Assembly: GCA_017650505.1 (NCBI GenBank)
Contig: JAGCET010000042.1
Location: forward strand, 1 to 64,000
Origin: Alphaproteobacteria bacterium
GTDB taxonomy: Bacteria; Pseudomonadota; Alphaproteobacteria; Rs-D84
DNA: 64,000 bases
Reading direction: 5' to 3'
The position numbers and the translations under genes were made by a program. The notes beneath the pieces were generated by a model that saw only the letters and a program-made list of their open reading frames with translations, ran no database searches and was not told the DNA's origin. Position 1 is the first letter of the stretch. Each line of letters opens with the position of its first letter. Positions 45,303-54,414 of this stretch are shown here, in pieces.

Positions 45303-45836
45303 TTAAACTCTTTCGACCTGTTCGAAATCCAATTCCACACTGGTTTCGCGGCCAAAAACTAATATAGTCACGGTCATTTTCTGTTTCAGGTTATCAACTT
45401 CGGATATAACACCGTTAAAGTTCGCGAACGGCCCATCGATAACGTGCACTTCTTGACCAACTTCGTACACAATATCATCGGGAACAGTGCTGCCCTCTTC
45501 TACCTGTTTAATAAGGCGGCGCGCCTCTTCTTCTGTTACCGGCACCGGCTTTTGCCGCGCCCCAAGGAACATAACAACCAACGGCATCAATTTAATCAAA
45601 GAAAACGTTTCGTCATTCATAACCATTTGAACAACGACATATCCCGGAAAGAATTTCTTTTCCGACTTTACGCGCTTGCCGGCCTTAATCTCGGTCACTT
45701 CATGCGTCGGCACCAAAATTTCACCAAAATAGGCATTCAAACGGCGTTTATCTATCTGTTCGCGCAGGTTCCGTGCGACCTTGTCTTCGCATCCGGTGTG
45801 AACATAAACAACGTACCATTGCATTTTTTCTTCCAT
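45303..45836 (-). CDS. nusG: Transcription termination/antitermination protein NusG
   Basis: A 177-residue protein: N-terminal NGN domain (MQWYVVYVHTGCEDKVARNLREQI, FFPGYVVVQMVMND) and a C-terminal KOW domain with VHVIDGPFANFNGVISEVD. It links RNA polymerase to ribosome or Rho. The start at 45836 includes MEEK before MQWYVV; the ATG at 45824 is a possible alternative. Follows secE. Confidence 0.95.
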   Translation of the reverse strand: MEEKMQWYVVYVHTGCEDKVARNLREQIDKRRLNAYFGEILVPTHEVTEIKAGKRVKSEKKFFPGYVVVQMVMNDETFSLIKLMPLVVMFLGARQKPVPVTEEEARRLIKQVEEGSTVPDDIVYEVGQEVHVIDGPFANFNGVISEVDNLKQKMTVTILVFGRETSVELDFEQVERV

Positions 45837-45860
45837 TATATATTCCCCTTGGCCAAAGCG

Positions 45861-46037
45861 TTAGAAAATCAGTCCCATAATCCAATTTAAAATACTGTCC
45901 ACCACAAAGAAAAACAGTGCCGCAATTCCCGAAAACACCAGAATCATTATGGTTGCACGCACAACATCGGCCCGCGTTGGCCACACAATTTTAAACCATT
46001 CCGCGCGCACACCGCGTATAAAATCCATTATTTTCTT
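45861..46037 (-). CDS. secE: Preprotein translocase subunit SecE
   Basis: A 58-residue single-span membrane protein: MKKIMDFIRGVRAEWFKIVWPTRADVVRAT followed by a hydrophobic helix. The FKIVWPT amphipathic segment is the SecE signature; the helix clamps SecY. The ATG at 46037 gives the usual bacterial length; an in-frame ATG at 46079 would add 14 residues but would start just 13 bases beyond the tRNA-Trp. Sits between tRNA-Trp and nusG, the conserved order. Confidence 0.93.
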   Translation of the reverse strand, partial: KKIMDFIRGVRAEWFKIVWPTRADVVRATIMILVFSGIAALFFFVVDSILNWIMGLIF

Positions 46038-46092
46038 CATTGACCGCACCAATTCCTTTGTTTTATCGAACGCATCCACAATCCAAAACTCG

Positions 46093-46166
46093 TGGCAGGG
46101 GCAGAAGGAATCGAACCCTCATCCGCGGTTTTGGAGACCGATGTTCTACCATTGAACCATGCCCCT
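46093..46166 (-). tRNA. tRNA-Trp (CCA)
   Basis: On the minus strand, acceptor AGGGGCA pairs with TGCCCCT; D-arm GTTC...GAAC; anticodon loop CTCCAAA with CCA at 46134-46132; T-arm GAGGG-TTCGATT-CCTTC; CCA end encoded at 46095-46093. It precedes secE. Confidence 0.95.
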
Positions 46167-46432
46167 GTGGAACCCGGGAATCCGCCCCCGTGGCCCGAAC
46201 GCAATCCGATATTCTGCGATAGGTTAGCACACATTCGCAAAAAATCAAGCGCAAATATTATAAATATTTTCATTTGGTTACGCAAGCATAAAATGATGGT
46301 TTGGCGGCGGTTTAATATACCCCCAAAAGTGCAAATACAAACCACCATGGAACGATTTATTTTGGCATGACCCCAATTTTTATGTTTGCTTTTATATGTG
46401 CGTATTGCTATATTGTGCGAAAAGGGAAAAAA

Positions 46433-46963
46433 ATGAAAAGAATGCTAAAAACATGTGCCGGCATTTTGGGCATTGTTGCATTGGACCAAATTACCAAAGG
46501 AATACTTTTATTTCTGATTACCGGGTCGGCGTTTGTGTGGGGGCCGGCGTGGACGGTTGTTCAGGTGCCGTATTTAATGACGCGTGTCACAAATTTCTTT
46601 AATATCGTGTTCACGTGGAATCCGGGTACGGCGTTTTCTATGTTCCGCAATTTGGGCGATAATGCGCCGTTGGTTATGGTTATCGCCACGGGCGTAATCA
46701 TCGCGCTGTTGTTATATTACCTTTGGCGGCGTGCAAGAAATTACGAACGTGTGCCGTTGATTATGATTATTGGTGGTGCGATTGGGAACTTGGTCGACAG
46801 AATCCGTTTTGGCGCGGTCATAGATTTCTTGGATTTTCACATTGGTGGTGCGCATTGGCCCGCATTTAATGTTGCCGATTGCTTTATCACGGTTGGGGTG
46901 TTGCTGTACATTTTGAATTGGTGGATGGCGCGTCGTCATTGCATAAAAAACTTAAAAGGATAA
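46433..46963 (+). CDS. lspA: Lipoprotein signal peptidase
   Basis: A 176-residue inner-membrane aspartic peptidase that removes signal peptides from prolipoproteins. Four hydrophobic segments are visible, with the catalytic Asp in NLVDR (about 122) and FNVADC (about 149); NPGTAFSMF is the conserved first motif. The ATG at 46433 follows AAAGGGAAA; an earlier in-frame ATG at 46367 lacks a ribosome-binding site. yidC follows three bases after its stop region. Confidence 0.95.
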   Translation: MKRMLKTCAGILGIVALDQITKGILLFLITGSAFVWGPAWTVVQVPYLMTRVTNFFNIVFTWNPGTAFSMFRNLGDNAPLVMVIATGVIIALLLYYLWRRARNYERVPLIMIIGGAIGNLVDRIRFGAVIDFLDFHIGGAHWPAFNVADCFITVGVLLYILNWWMARRHCIKNLKG

Positions 46964-46966
46964 AAA

Positions 46967-48559
46967 ATGGTAAAATTTTTGGACAATAATAATTCGGGAT
47001 TTGCGGCGTGGAATGCGAATCGGGCGGCGACGTCGGGGGCACGACCACGGTCGCGACTTGGTGGATTTTTATGGTGGACTGTTTTGTTCCTTGGGTCTTG
47101 GTGGTTGATAAGTATGTGGACGGCACCGAAACAGACGCCCGCCCCAAACGATGCCGAGGTTGCAATGATTGCCGCAGACACCATTACCGATGTGCCATCG
47201 CACGAAATATCTTCGGATAAAATCACGGCGAATGTTCGGGGGCTGCGTATTTCAGATATTGCATTGTTGGATTATGCCGCAACGGCCAAGTCGGGCGACG
47301 ATGCGCGCGTGAAATTATTGGGCGAAGTTGGCGATTTTGCCGAAGTCGGCCTTAGCGCAAGTGGCACAACCGCACCAAATTCAAAAACAGTGTGGAAGGA
47401 ATCTGATGAAAAAATGACATGGCGGAATTCTGATGGTGTTGTGTTCACGCGCGAAGTGTCGGTTGATGGTTATTTAATTACAATTACCGATACGGTTGAA
47501 AATAAAACCAAAAACGAATTGTCTTTTGCGCCGTATGCGCGTATTGTGCGTGGCAATCATGAAAATTCTACGGCGGTTCAGGTGGGTGCGATCACGAATA
47601 CTAATTCGCGCGTGCGTTATGTTGATTGGAATAAATTGAACAAGAAATCTTATGCATATTCTACGACGAATGGATTTGTTGGATTTTCAGACCAATATTG
47701 GCAAACGGTGGCCGATGTGAAATCACACGACCAAACGATGCGCGCGAAATCTGTGGGTGAAAAATATGTTGCAGATACTGTCGCGGCACCGATAGTCGTC
47801 GCACCAAAATCCACGGGTGTATTTACCACGACAATCTTTGCGGGGCCGCGCGAACAACGCGTATTGGATACCGCCGAAACAGTAATCCCTGGTATCGGTG
47901 ATACATTGGATTATGGTTGGTTTTGGTTCTTTGCACGACCGATGTTGTGGGCGTTAAATGTGTTGAATTCTTTTGTTATGAATTATGGTGTGGCAATCAT
48001 TTTGCTTACTATTTTATTGCGTATACTGATGTGGCCACTGACGCGTAAATCTTATGCGTCCAGTATCGCGATGCAACGTATGCAACCGGAAATTCAACGG
48101 ATTCAAAAACTGTACGCAAACGATAAAATGCGTATGCAGATGGAAATGATGAATCTGTATAAAACGCACAAGACTTCGCCAATGTCGGGTTGTTTGCCGA
48201 TGCTGATTCAGATTCCGATTTTCTTTGCGTTGTACAAGGCGTTGTTGATTTCGGTAAATATGCGGAATGCCCATTTCTTGTGGATTTCGGATTTGGCGGC
48301 GATGGACCCGTACTTTATAATGCCGATACTTATGGGCGCAACAATGTGGTTGCAACAATATATTCAATCGGGCAAGAAAAATATTGATACTAAATCAAAT
48401 GATGCCGCCGCCGCAACCGGACGCATTATGAAATGGTTGCCGGTAATCTTTGCAGTTATGTTTGCGTGGATGCCGGCGGGATTGGTTTTGTATTGGACAG
48501 TTTCTAATATATTTGGAATCGTACAAACATATATAATCAAGAAACAGTTAAAACAGTAA
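46967..48559 (+). CDS. yidC: Membrane protein insertase YidC
   Basis: A 530-residue insertase. The N-terminal membrane anchor (GFLWWTVLFLGSWWLISMW) is followed by a periplasmic domain and the conserved C-terminal insertase domain: LLRILMWPLTRKSYASSIAMQRMQPEIQRIQKLY, SPMSGCLPMLIQIPIFFALYKAL and the last membrane segments. The N-terminal first 40 residues, rich in Asn/Ala/Gly/Arg, are unusual. It is co-transcribed with lspA and ends at a strong terminator. Confidence 0.97.
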   Translation: MVKFLDNNNSGFAAWNANRAATSGARPRSRLGGFLWWTVLFLGSWWLISMWTAPKQTPAPNDAEVAMIAADTITDVPSHEISSDKITANVRGLRISDIALLDYAATAKSGDDARVKLLGEVGDFAEVGLSASGTTAPNSKTVWKESDEKMTWRNSDGVVFTREVSVDGYLITITDTVENKTKNELSFAPYARIVRGNHENSTAVQVGAITNTNSRVRYVDWNKLNKKSYAYSTTNGFVGFSDQYWQTVADVKSHDQTMRAKSVGEKYVADTVAAPIVVAPKSTGVFTTTIFAGPREQRVLDTAETVIPGIGDTLDYGWFWFFARPMLWALNVLNSFVMNYGVAIILLTILLRILMWPLTRKSYASSIAMQRMQPEIQRIQKLYANDKMRMQMEMMNLYKTHKTSPMSGCLPMLIQIPIFFALYKALLISVNMRNAHFLWISDLAAMDPYFIMPILMGATMWLQQYIQSGKKNIDTKSNDAAAATGRIMKWLPVIFAVMFAWMPAGLVLYWTVSNIFGIVQTYIIKKQLKQ

Positions 48560-48587
48560 AAAAATGCCCGAATGCATCGGGCATTTT
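48558..48587 (+). terminator. Bidirectional terminator between yidC and a hypothetical gene
   Basis: AAAAAATGCCCGA pairs with TCGGGCATTTTTT around a TGCA loop. U-runs on both strands; the convergent gene stops at 48588. Confidence 0.9.
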
Positions 48588-48923
48588 TTAATCGCATATC
48601 CGGGCGTATAATGCATCTGGTGTTAAAACTGTGGGGGCGTGTAATCTTATTGCGCGCTTTGCCAATCCGACACATGTCAAAGTACGCGGTGGAAAATTTT
48701 GTGGCAAATCGCGCGGTACATATATAAAACGCCAACCGTATGAATGTAAAATATTTATATCATTTTTGCGCAACGGAATTTGCGCAATTTGCCGCGGTGA
48801 TACGAATTGGTACATTGTGAATCCTTTATTGTTTCGCGCGATAACGGCACAGTGCTTGAAACGTCTGCAGATTATGTTTGGCAATATTTTTGAAGATTTT
48901 GGTGCAAATGCGATAATAATCAT
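48588..48923 (-). CDS. Hypothetical protein (111 aa)
   Basis: A 111-residue basic protein (MIIIAFAPKSSKILPNIICRRFKHCAVIARNNKG...). Its ATG follows AAAAGGGGAA. It ends one base from the terminator shared with yidC. No signal peptide. It forms a two-gene unit with the 114-residue gene 14 bases upstream. I do not recognise the family; the gene order may be conserved in relatives. Confidence 0.6.
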   Translation of the reverse strand: MIIIAFAPKSSKILPNIICRRFKHCAVIARNNKGFTMYQFVSPRQIAQIPLRKNDINILHSYGWRFIYVPRDLPQNFPPRTLTCVGLAKRAIRLHAPTVLTPDALYARICD

Positions 48924-48937
48924 AATATATTCCCCTT

Positions 48938-49282
48938 TTATTCAATCCAACCCTTGGCGCGGGCGGCATTATCAATTATTTTCATTGCTTCATTCCAAAC
49001 GGCGGCCGCGTGATTTTCGCGCCAAACATATTGGTGCGGTGCACGCCGGCGGTCGCCATATTCTTTCATAACAGATAAATGTTCGGCATTTAATTTCCCA
49101 CTTAGGTACAATTTTGTCACCATTGTTTCAACATCCACCAATTCACAAATGCGGCGCGAATTCGTGTTGTTGTTTTGCCGCGCCATATCACCACGAACCG
49201 ATTTAGAATACATGAACCAGAACCAAATCTGTTCCGCGTTTTGAAATTTCTCCGGTATATAATTTGTTTGTGTTTCTGTCAT
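48938..49282 (-). CDS. Hypothetical protein (114 aa)
   Basis: A 114-residue soluble protein with IPEKFQNAEQIWFWFMYSKSVRGD, ICELVDVETMVTKLYLSGKLNAEHLSVMKEYGDRRRAPHQYVWRENHAAAVWNEAM. The aromatic-rich start and the YGDRRRAP segment look like a conserved fold, not a random frame. The ATG follows AAGGAGAAAA. First gene of the pair with 48588-48923. Function unknown. Confidence 0.65.
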   Translation of the reverse strand: MTETQTNYIPEKFQNAEQIWFWFMYSKSVRGDMARQNNNTNSRRICELVDVETMVTKLYLSGKLNAEHLSVMKEYGDRRRAPHQYVWRENHAAAVWNEAMKIIDNAARAKGWIE

Positions 49283-49556
49283 ATCTTTTTCTCCTTGTGT
49301 TTTTTTAAGATGATATTTATTTGATTGTTTTCTTTGTTTATATATAAAACATATAATTGACCCAGTAAAATATTACAACCAAAGGTTGAAATATACCCAA
49401 GATTTACGATTCGTAAATAAATTTGCTTTTATTCTTATCGAATCGGTTTTTTATAATATTTTGGACAAAAAAGGCGCGCAAAAGCGTCGCCTCTCCGTGT
49501 CCCCCGCGGTCAATTTTTTTGCAAATTACGTCATTATATTATCCTTTTGGTTAAAA
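49283..49556. other. Intergenic region upstream of the hypothetical pair
   Basis: AT-rich spacer that should hold the promoter for the minus-strand pair. I see only a weak GGCG...CGCC hairpin around 49480; no gene. Confidence 0.4.
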
Positions 49557-49577
49557 AAAACCGCCTATGGCGGTTTT
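49557..49577 (-). terminator. Terminator after virB10
   Basis: AAAACCGCC (49557-49565) pairs with GGCGGTTTT (49569-49577), followed by a run of U on the minus strand; 20 bases beyond the virB10 stop. Confidence 0.85.
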
Positions 49578-49597
49578 GTGTTGTTATACTACTGGCC

Positions 49598-52018
49598 CTA
49601 TAGCTCGATTGGCGGGAAACACTCTGTGCCCGTATCTGGACAGCAGTTAAAGCCCGCTTCGCCCATATCGGTGTATGTTTCACCCGGACAGCATCCATTT
49701 GCATCCGGATTTGCACCATCACCACATGTTACAGTAGATGAACTTTCAACAGGTGCCGCAGGTGCCGGTTTTTCTTTCTTGAACGGATTTTTAATTGTAT
49801 TATCTTCGTTGTATTGCAGTCCAAGAACCTGGGTATTATACTCCGCGGTTCCCTGCTGAACCCCGGTTTCTTTCTGATTCTCGAACACCGCCTTTTGTTT
49901 TGCGTTATTCATAGCCTCGTACGTACCAAACGAACGGCAATAGAAATCCAGTGTTGCAAAACTGTAATTATCACACATTGGGTCATTTTTTTCTACTTCG
50001 CATGCGGCATTATCATCACACTTACAACATTTATCCCTAAGTGACGATTGCATCAACGACCGGACTTGCCCAATAAGTTCGTCTGTATTTTGCGTCAGTT
50101 CCAGATTATCAGAGATTTTTGTTTTACGTTTGTCTTCACCAAACGCATGAAATGCGCATTTCTTGGTTTCCACACTATTCCCATCTTCCTTGCCACACGT
50201 AAGGAACAAATCGACGGGTGAAAACACAGTAATACGTGTCCCCGCGGCAATTGAAAACGGTGGTGTTGTATTATTCATAACATCAACCAATAATTTCGTT
50301 GCAACATTATTCCACGCGGTAATAATCTCGTTCTTTGCCAATTCAGACGAACGCACGGTTCCACTTTGCACAACGGTATTATTATCTAAATCTATTTGGT
50401 TCACAAAAGAATCCGATATTGGTGCAATCAAATTCACGGCCGCCGGCACAATCGCCGTTAACATCGGCATAACAAATTGTTGCAGGTAATCCGTACTGCC
50501 GTGTCCGGGGACCCCTTTGCGCCCTTGGGAATCGGCCGAAAATGGATTCTTGCCAGATTCAAAATTGAATTCCACACCATCGGGCCGGATAAATTGGTAC
50601 CATTCTATCTGCATACGTCCAACCGCCTTGTACGGTCCCGGCAATTGCCCCGTCACATAACCCAACATTAAAGTACCCGTCGGAATAATTACGGTACGCC
50701 CATTGTCAGAATAAACATTACGATCCACCGTTGCACGTACCGGTAAACCGCCGTTAAGAAGTTCTGGATCCGCCTGGATATCAGACACTATTGTTGCCGG
50801 AATCGGTTTATATTGACGCAGCACAAATGTTCGGTCGTATGGGCGCGTTGAAAATACCCCGTCGCCTTCACCAGACCCAAGATATGTTTCTTCTTTTCTG
50901 GATGATTTCTTTAAATTCACACGATACGATTTTTCAACATTGTATGAATTACTTGTGCCTTGACCAAATTCTTGGGCCGGAGATTCCGGTATTTCCGCGA
51001 CATTGGCATATGCCTTGGCCCGGACACCACGACGCGACACGCGCCCGCCACCAAGGTTTGGTAAACGTTCTTGGACAACAAATCGTATATGTTCTGCATC
51101 AGAACCGATTTTTTTTGTTGGATTGGAAATGTCCATAATATACCCCGTATCCGCGTTATAAATCCCGGTCGGTGTTTCGCAATTCACATCGGAAAACGGA
51201 TGATAATAATATGCACCCCCCATCGGTTTTATCCAACCACTTTGCGTGCCCGCGGTATTATATCCCGGGAATGCGAAATCTGAACAGGCGTTTCCGAACG
51301 TCTTGCGTTTTGGTGTTGTGGCGGGCGCGGTCGGTACGGGTTCGTTAAAATCCACGTCCGGCGCAATATCGTCCAAATCATCTTGGAAACCGGCGTACGG
51401 CTCTGGTTCGGGTTCCGGTTCGATATAAGGTTCGGACTCGGATTCCGGCTCTGGCTCGGGTTCTGGTTCGGGCTCGGGTTCTGGCCTTGGTTTTTCACGT
51501 GCACTGACCACCGCGGTTATCGCGTTTGGTGTCTCTTCTTCTTGTCCGGTTACGAACGCAGTCCAAGTAATCGCAACATCAACGTTGGTTCGTGGCGTAA
51601 CATGCGTCGGTTCGTATTTCAGTGTAATTATGCACGGTGTATCTTCGGTGACAAACGTCACTTCGTTTGTGCACGTCGCCGTTGCGGTCAAATCCTCTGC
51701 ATCTGCGGTTTCACCTTCGACACGAACAACGACCTTAGTAATTTGCACACGAGTGTTTGCAAAAACCTGGACCGTGGTTGTACGAACATCGTCAAGTATC
51801 GTATTAGTCCAATCTATCTGTTTATTTGGAACAAAAGTCAACTCTGGCGTCACATCCAACACGTCGTCTGTTTTTACAACCTGGTTAGACCTTTTATTAC
51901 TGATCAACAAAATGAACAACACAATGACTATCACTAACGCCGCGAACATCAGTATCCACATAATATACCGTGGTGTTGTTTTGCGAAAATCAGAAAATTG
52001 TTGACCAACTTTACTCAT
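49598..52018 (-). CDS. virB10: VirB10/TrbI-like type IV secretion protein
   Basis: An 806-residue VirB10 homologue, the protein that spans both membranes and transduces energy in type IV secretion. An N-terminal membrane helix lies at about 18-40. An Ala/Thr periplasmic region is followed by a Glu-Pro-rich linker (EPEPEPEP type, around residues 180-215) typical of VirB10/TonB-like extended proteins. The C-terminal domain shows IPATIVSDIQADPELLNGG, VRATVDRNVYSDNGRTVIIPTGTLMLGYV and the outer-membrane pore region MLTAIVPAAVNLI. A Cys-rich tail of about 120 residues ends the protein, which is longer than usual. Start at 52018 follows GGGGGAT. Last gene of virB8-virB9-virB10. Confidence 0.9.
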   Translation of the reverse strand: MSKVGQQFSDFRKTTPRYIMWILMFAALVIVIVLFILLISNKRSNQVVKTDDVLDVTPELTFVPNKQIDWTNTILDDVRTTTVQVFANTRVQITKVVVRVEGETADAEDLTATATCTNEVTFVTEDTPCIITLKYEPTHVTPRTNVDVAITWTAFVTGQEEETPNAITAVVSAREKPRPEPEPEPEPEPEPESESEPYIEPEPEPEPYAGFQDDLDDIAPDVDFNEPVPTAPATTPKRKTFGNACSDFAFPGYNTAGTQSGWIKPMGGAYYYHPFSDVNCETPTGIYNADTGYIMDISNPTKKIGSDAEHIRFVVQERLPNLGGGRVSRRGVRAKAYANVAEIPESPAQEFGQGTSNSYNVEKSYRVNLKKSSRKEETYLGSGEGDGVFSTRPYDRTFVLRQYKPIPATIVSDIQADPELLNGGLPVRATVDRNVYSDNGRTVIIPTGTLMLGYVTGQLPGPYKAVGRMQIEWYQFIRPDGVEFNFESGKNPFSADSQGRKGVPGHGSTDYLQQFVMPMLTAIVPAAVNLIAPISDSFVNQIDLDNNTVVQSGTVRSSELAKNEIITAWNNVATKLLVDVMNNTTPPFSIAAGTRITVFSPVDLFLTCGKEDGNSVETKKCAFHAFGEDKRKTKISDNLELTQNTDELIGQVRSLMQSSLRDKCCKCDDNAACEVEKNDPMCDNYSFATLDFYCRSFGTYEAMNNAKQKAVFENQKETGVQQGTAEYNTQVLGLQYNEDNTIKNPFKKEKPAPAAPVESSSTVTCGDGANPDANGCCPGETYTDMGEAGFNCCPDTGTECFPPIEL

Positions 52019-52036
52019 AACCAAAATCCCCCGTGG

Positions 52037-53584
52037 TTATTGAATTCGAACGACATTGCAACTTGCGCCACTGAACTTTAACAATTGGTCACATAATTGT
52101 TGTGCAGTGTCAATATCCGGCATTGGTCCGATTCTTAACCGGTACAGACGCGCCGCCGAAGATGTTGCCCCAAGGTCACCAACGCCTTGTTCATCAACGG
52201 CATAGAATACACTGTCCTTGTACTTGGTCAGCAATCCTTTGCCATCATTACCACTAAACCGTGCCATCAAGTCCGCCCAATAATCATCCAAAGCCTTTAC
52301 ACTGGTATCGGACCGCAATTCAACCGCGACACCGCTTTGATTGCTTGTAATCAATGGTATATTAGATTGTGGCAGGTACGAACCGGCGGTATTCCGCACC
52401 GTTGGCAACATATTCAATCCAGCCCCTGTACCGCCCCCAGTACCACCATACATATTCATCATCATTGCGCCATTGGAATACGCGGGCATCATCATCGCGC
52501 CACCATTCGGCCCGCCTTGGACCATTGAACCACCGACATACATTGGCGTACCGGTATAGTTCCCATAACTTGCGTCAATTGCGGTTTGATCTGCGGTGTA
52601 CAATACGTTATTCAACGATTGCCCAGACATCATACTTTGCGCAACGTTCGCTTCGGCCAATGCCATCACACTGGCGGTATCTGCAATCAAGAATGGTTTT
52701 GAACGCTTTTTTATACAAACAATTCTTTGGCCACTGCGCAGAACCATATCACCCACGGCCTCTACAATCAACAACCGTCCGTCTTCGCCATCCGTCCGGA
52801 ACCCAACCGGCGATTCACCACCTTCGACCAGAAGTGATACCACCGGACGTTGCGTCATTGAAATAACCTTGTCCCCGAAATCGATGTACGTGAACACGCG
52901 GTCGCGCCACACACGTTCCGGCGCAATCACATAATCGTCCGGATTTGGAACAAATATATCTAAATCAAAACGGAATTCAGACGGGTCAATCTTCATTGTT
53001 TTTATCCAATCATAATCTTCGCCGTCAACACCAATAGTGCCACTTTTGGCAGGTGTTTTTTTGAATATAGAATTCATTGCACCACCACTTGGCGCGCCGG
53101 CGGCCGCCACATTCGGCAACCGCGCATTATTATCCAAAATAACATCAACCTGGGAATATGTGATTTCGGACGCATTCGCCGGTTCACTGCGCAGATAGAA
53201 CGTATAAACGTTTCCCGACTTTCCCGTCACAATCAGGTTTGTGTCCGACCCCATATTATCGCGCGCTGGCGTTATATACAGCGTACGCCCGCCCTGGGTT
53301 CCATCGATTGAAAAATAACCATCGTTCCCAACAATTGCGTCTTCAATTTGTTCGCCATTCGGCAAATTGACCATTGTCACCATTCCGTTACGCAACCGCA
53401 CCGGCAACACAGTTCCGGCCTCCCACGGTAATTGGGCATATCCAGGCTTTACACTGCCCGCAATCATATTTGCATTTGGGTTATCCCATGCACTTTGCAC
53501 ACCATATTCTTGTGCCACCGCCGCACCATTCCATGCCACACACAGCACAAATAAATGAACACCAAATTTCTGTATAATTTTCAT
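52037..53584 (-). CDS. virB9: VirB9-like protein with SPOR-like C-terminus
   Basis: A 515-residue periplasmic component of the type IV secretion outer-membrane core. A signal peptide ends at AAVA. The N-terminal half contains TVLPVRLRNGMVTMVNLP and DWIKTMKIDPSEFRFDLDIFVPNPDDYVIAPERVWRDRVFTYIDFG, the VirB9 beta region. A Gly/Met-rich linker (MYVGGSMVQGGPNGGAMMMP) follows. The last about 60 residues (RLYRLRIGPMPDIDTAQQLCDQLLKFSGASCNVVRI) look like a SPOR peptidoglycan-binding domain, an unusual fusion. The ATG at 53584 follows AAAGGAAAGG. Confidence 0.85.
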   Translation of the reverse strand: MKIIQKFGVHLFVLCVAWNGAAVAQEYGVQSAWDNPNANMIAGSVKPGYAQLPWEAGTVLPVRLRNGMVTMVNLPNGEQIEDAIVGNDGYFSIDGTQGGRTLYITPARDNMGSDTNLIVTGKSGNVYTFYLRSEPANASEITYSQVDVILDNNARLPNVAAAGAPSGGAMNSIFKKTPAKSGTIGVDGEDYDWIKTMKIDPSEFRFDLDIFVPNPDDYVIAPERVWRDRVFTYIDFGDKVISMTQRPVVSLLVEGGESPVGFRTDGEDGRLLIVEAVGDMVLRSGQRIVCIKKRSKPFLIADTASVMALAEANVAQSMMSGQSLNNVLYTADQTAIDASYGNYTGTPMYVGGSMVQGGPNGGAMMMPAYSNGAMMMNMYGGTGGGTGAGLNMLPTVRNTAGSYLPQSNIPLITSNQSGVAVELRSDTSVKALDDYWADLMARFSGNDGKGLLTKYKDSVFYAVDEQGVGDLGATSSAARLYRLRIGPMPDIDTAQQLCDQLLKFSGASCNVVRIQ

Positions 53585-53606
53585 CTTTCCTTTCCTTTGG
53601 TATAAA

Positions 53607-54260
53607 TTACTGCACAAAACCTGTATTCAGTGGGTCGCCGGTTCCGCCCTGAATTTCATATTTGTTCACGACCAACCCCAGCGGATTATTTAGTGTTTCT
53701 GTCCATGGCACGGCCGCATTATCTATGATACCCAAGCCGACCACAATAGTATAATCTTTCTTGTCGGTTTGGCCATTTTTATCCGCGCAAGAATAACGGA
53801 ACCTTACCGTGTACTGATTATCCTTTAATGCCAACGGACGGCTTAAAAAATCCACAGTGCACGTAAAACCCGAATCGGGCACCGCATTTGTTATCGCGGT
53901 GTACATCTGGGTCGATTGGAATTCGGCATAAACCCGTGGTGTTGACCATGATGACATAACACCGCCCCATTTCTGTCGCATATACGCGGTATTATTTTCA
54001 ACGTCATTACGCACACGCACATATTCCATAACAAATGCCATTTTATATGCATCCATATTCGCACCGTTTGGCGGAAAATCCGACACTTGCACAATAGTAG
54101 AATTTGCCGGACGCGATGTAATAAAGAATACTTCGGGTCTGTTTAGTGGGAACATATTACCCAATGTCATAAACAACACGAACAGTACCACGACGGTTCC
54201 CGCGAACACGAACATCAGTAATCTGGACAACAAAACCGGCGGTTCTATGCGCTTTTGCAA
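53607..54260 (-). CDS. virB8: VirB8-like type IV secretion protein
   Basis: A 217-residue inner-membrane assembly factor with one N-terminal transmembrane helix (LLMFVFAGTVVVLFVLFMTLGNMF) and a periplasmic nuclear-transport-factor-like domain (FVMEYVRVRNDVENN, QKWGGVMSSWSTPRVYAEFQ, VRFRYSCADKN). The start is a TTG at 54260 with GGGAGGA before it. A promoter at 54288-54317 lies immediately upstream. The first of three T4SS genes; the remaining components (VirB4, VirB6, VirB11, VirD4) are not in the window. Confidence 0.85.
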   Translation of the reverse strand: MQKRIEPPVLLSRLLMFVFAGTVVVLFVLFMTLGNMFPLNRPEVFFITSRPANSTIVQVSDFPPNGANMDAYKMAFVMEYVRVRNDVENNTAYMRQKWGGVMSSWSTPRVYAEFQSTQMYTAITNAVPDSGFTCTVDFLSRPLALKDNQYTVRFRYSCADKNGQTDKKDYTIVVGLGIIDNAAVPWTETLNNPLGLVVNKYEIQGGTGDPLNTGFVQ

Positions 54261-54287
54261 GGCGAAATCCTCCCTTTACTTAAAGGG

Positions 54288-54317
54288 ATTGTAGAAAAAA
54301 TTTTACACCCAATGCAA
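54288..54317 (-). promoter_or_regulatory. Promoter of virB8-virB10
   Basis: On the minus strand TTGCAT (54317-54312) and TACAAT (54293-54288) with 18 bases between. Transcription would begin about 20 bases before the TTG start. Confidence 0.55.
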
Positions 54318-54414
54318 GGGAAAAATGAATATGTGAAAAAAATTTTTTATAAAAAATGCTTGCGTTGAAAACGTAATTTTTGCAAGAATGTTTTTGAATC
54401 GAAGTGTTTTCGGT

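Noticed and set aside
48631..49071. Plus-strand ORF of 146 codons
   Set aside because: Overlaps two minus-strand genes that have good ribosome-binding sites, and has none itself.
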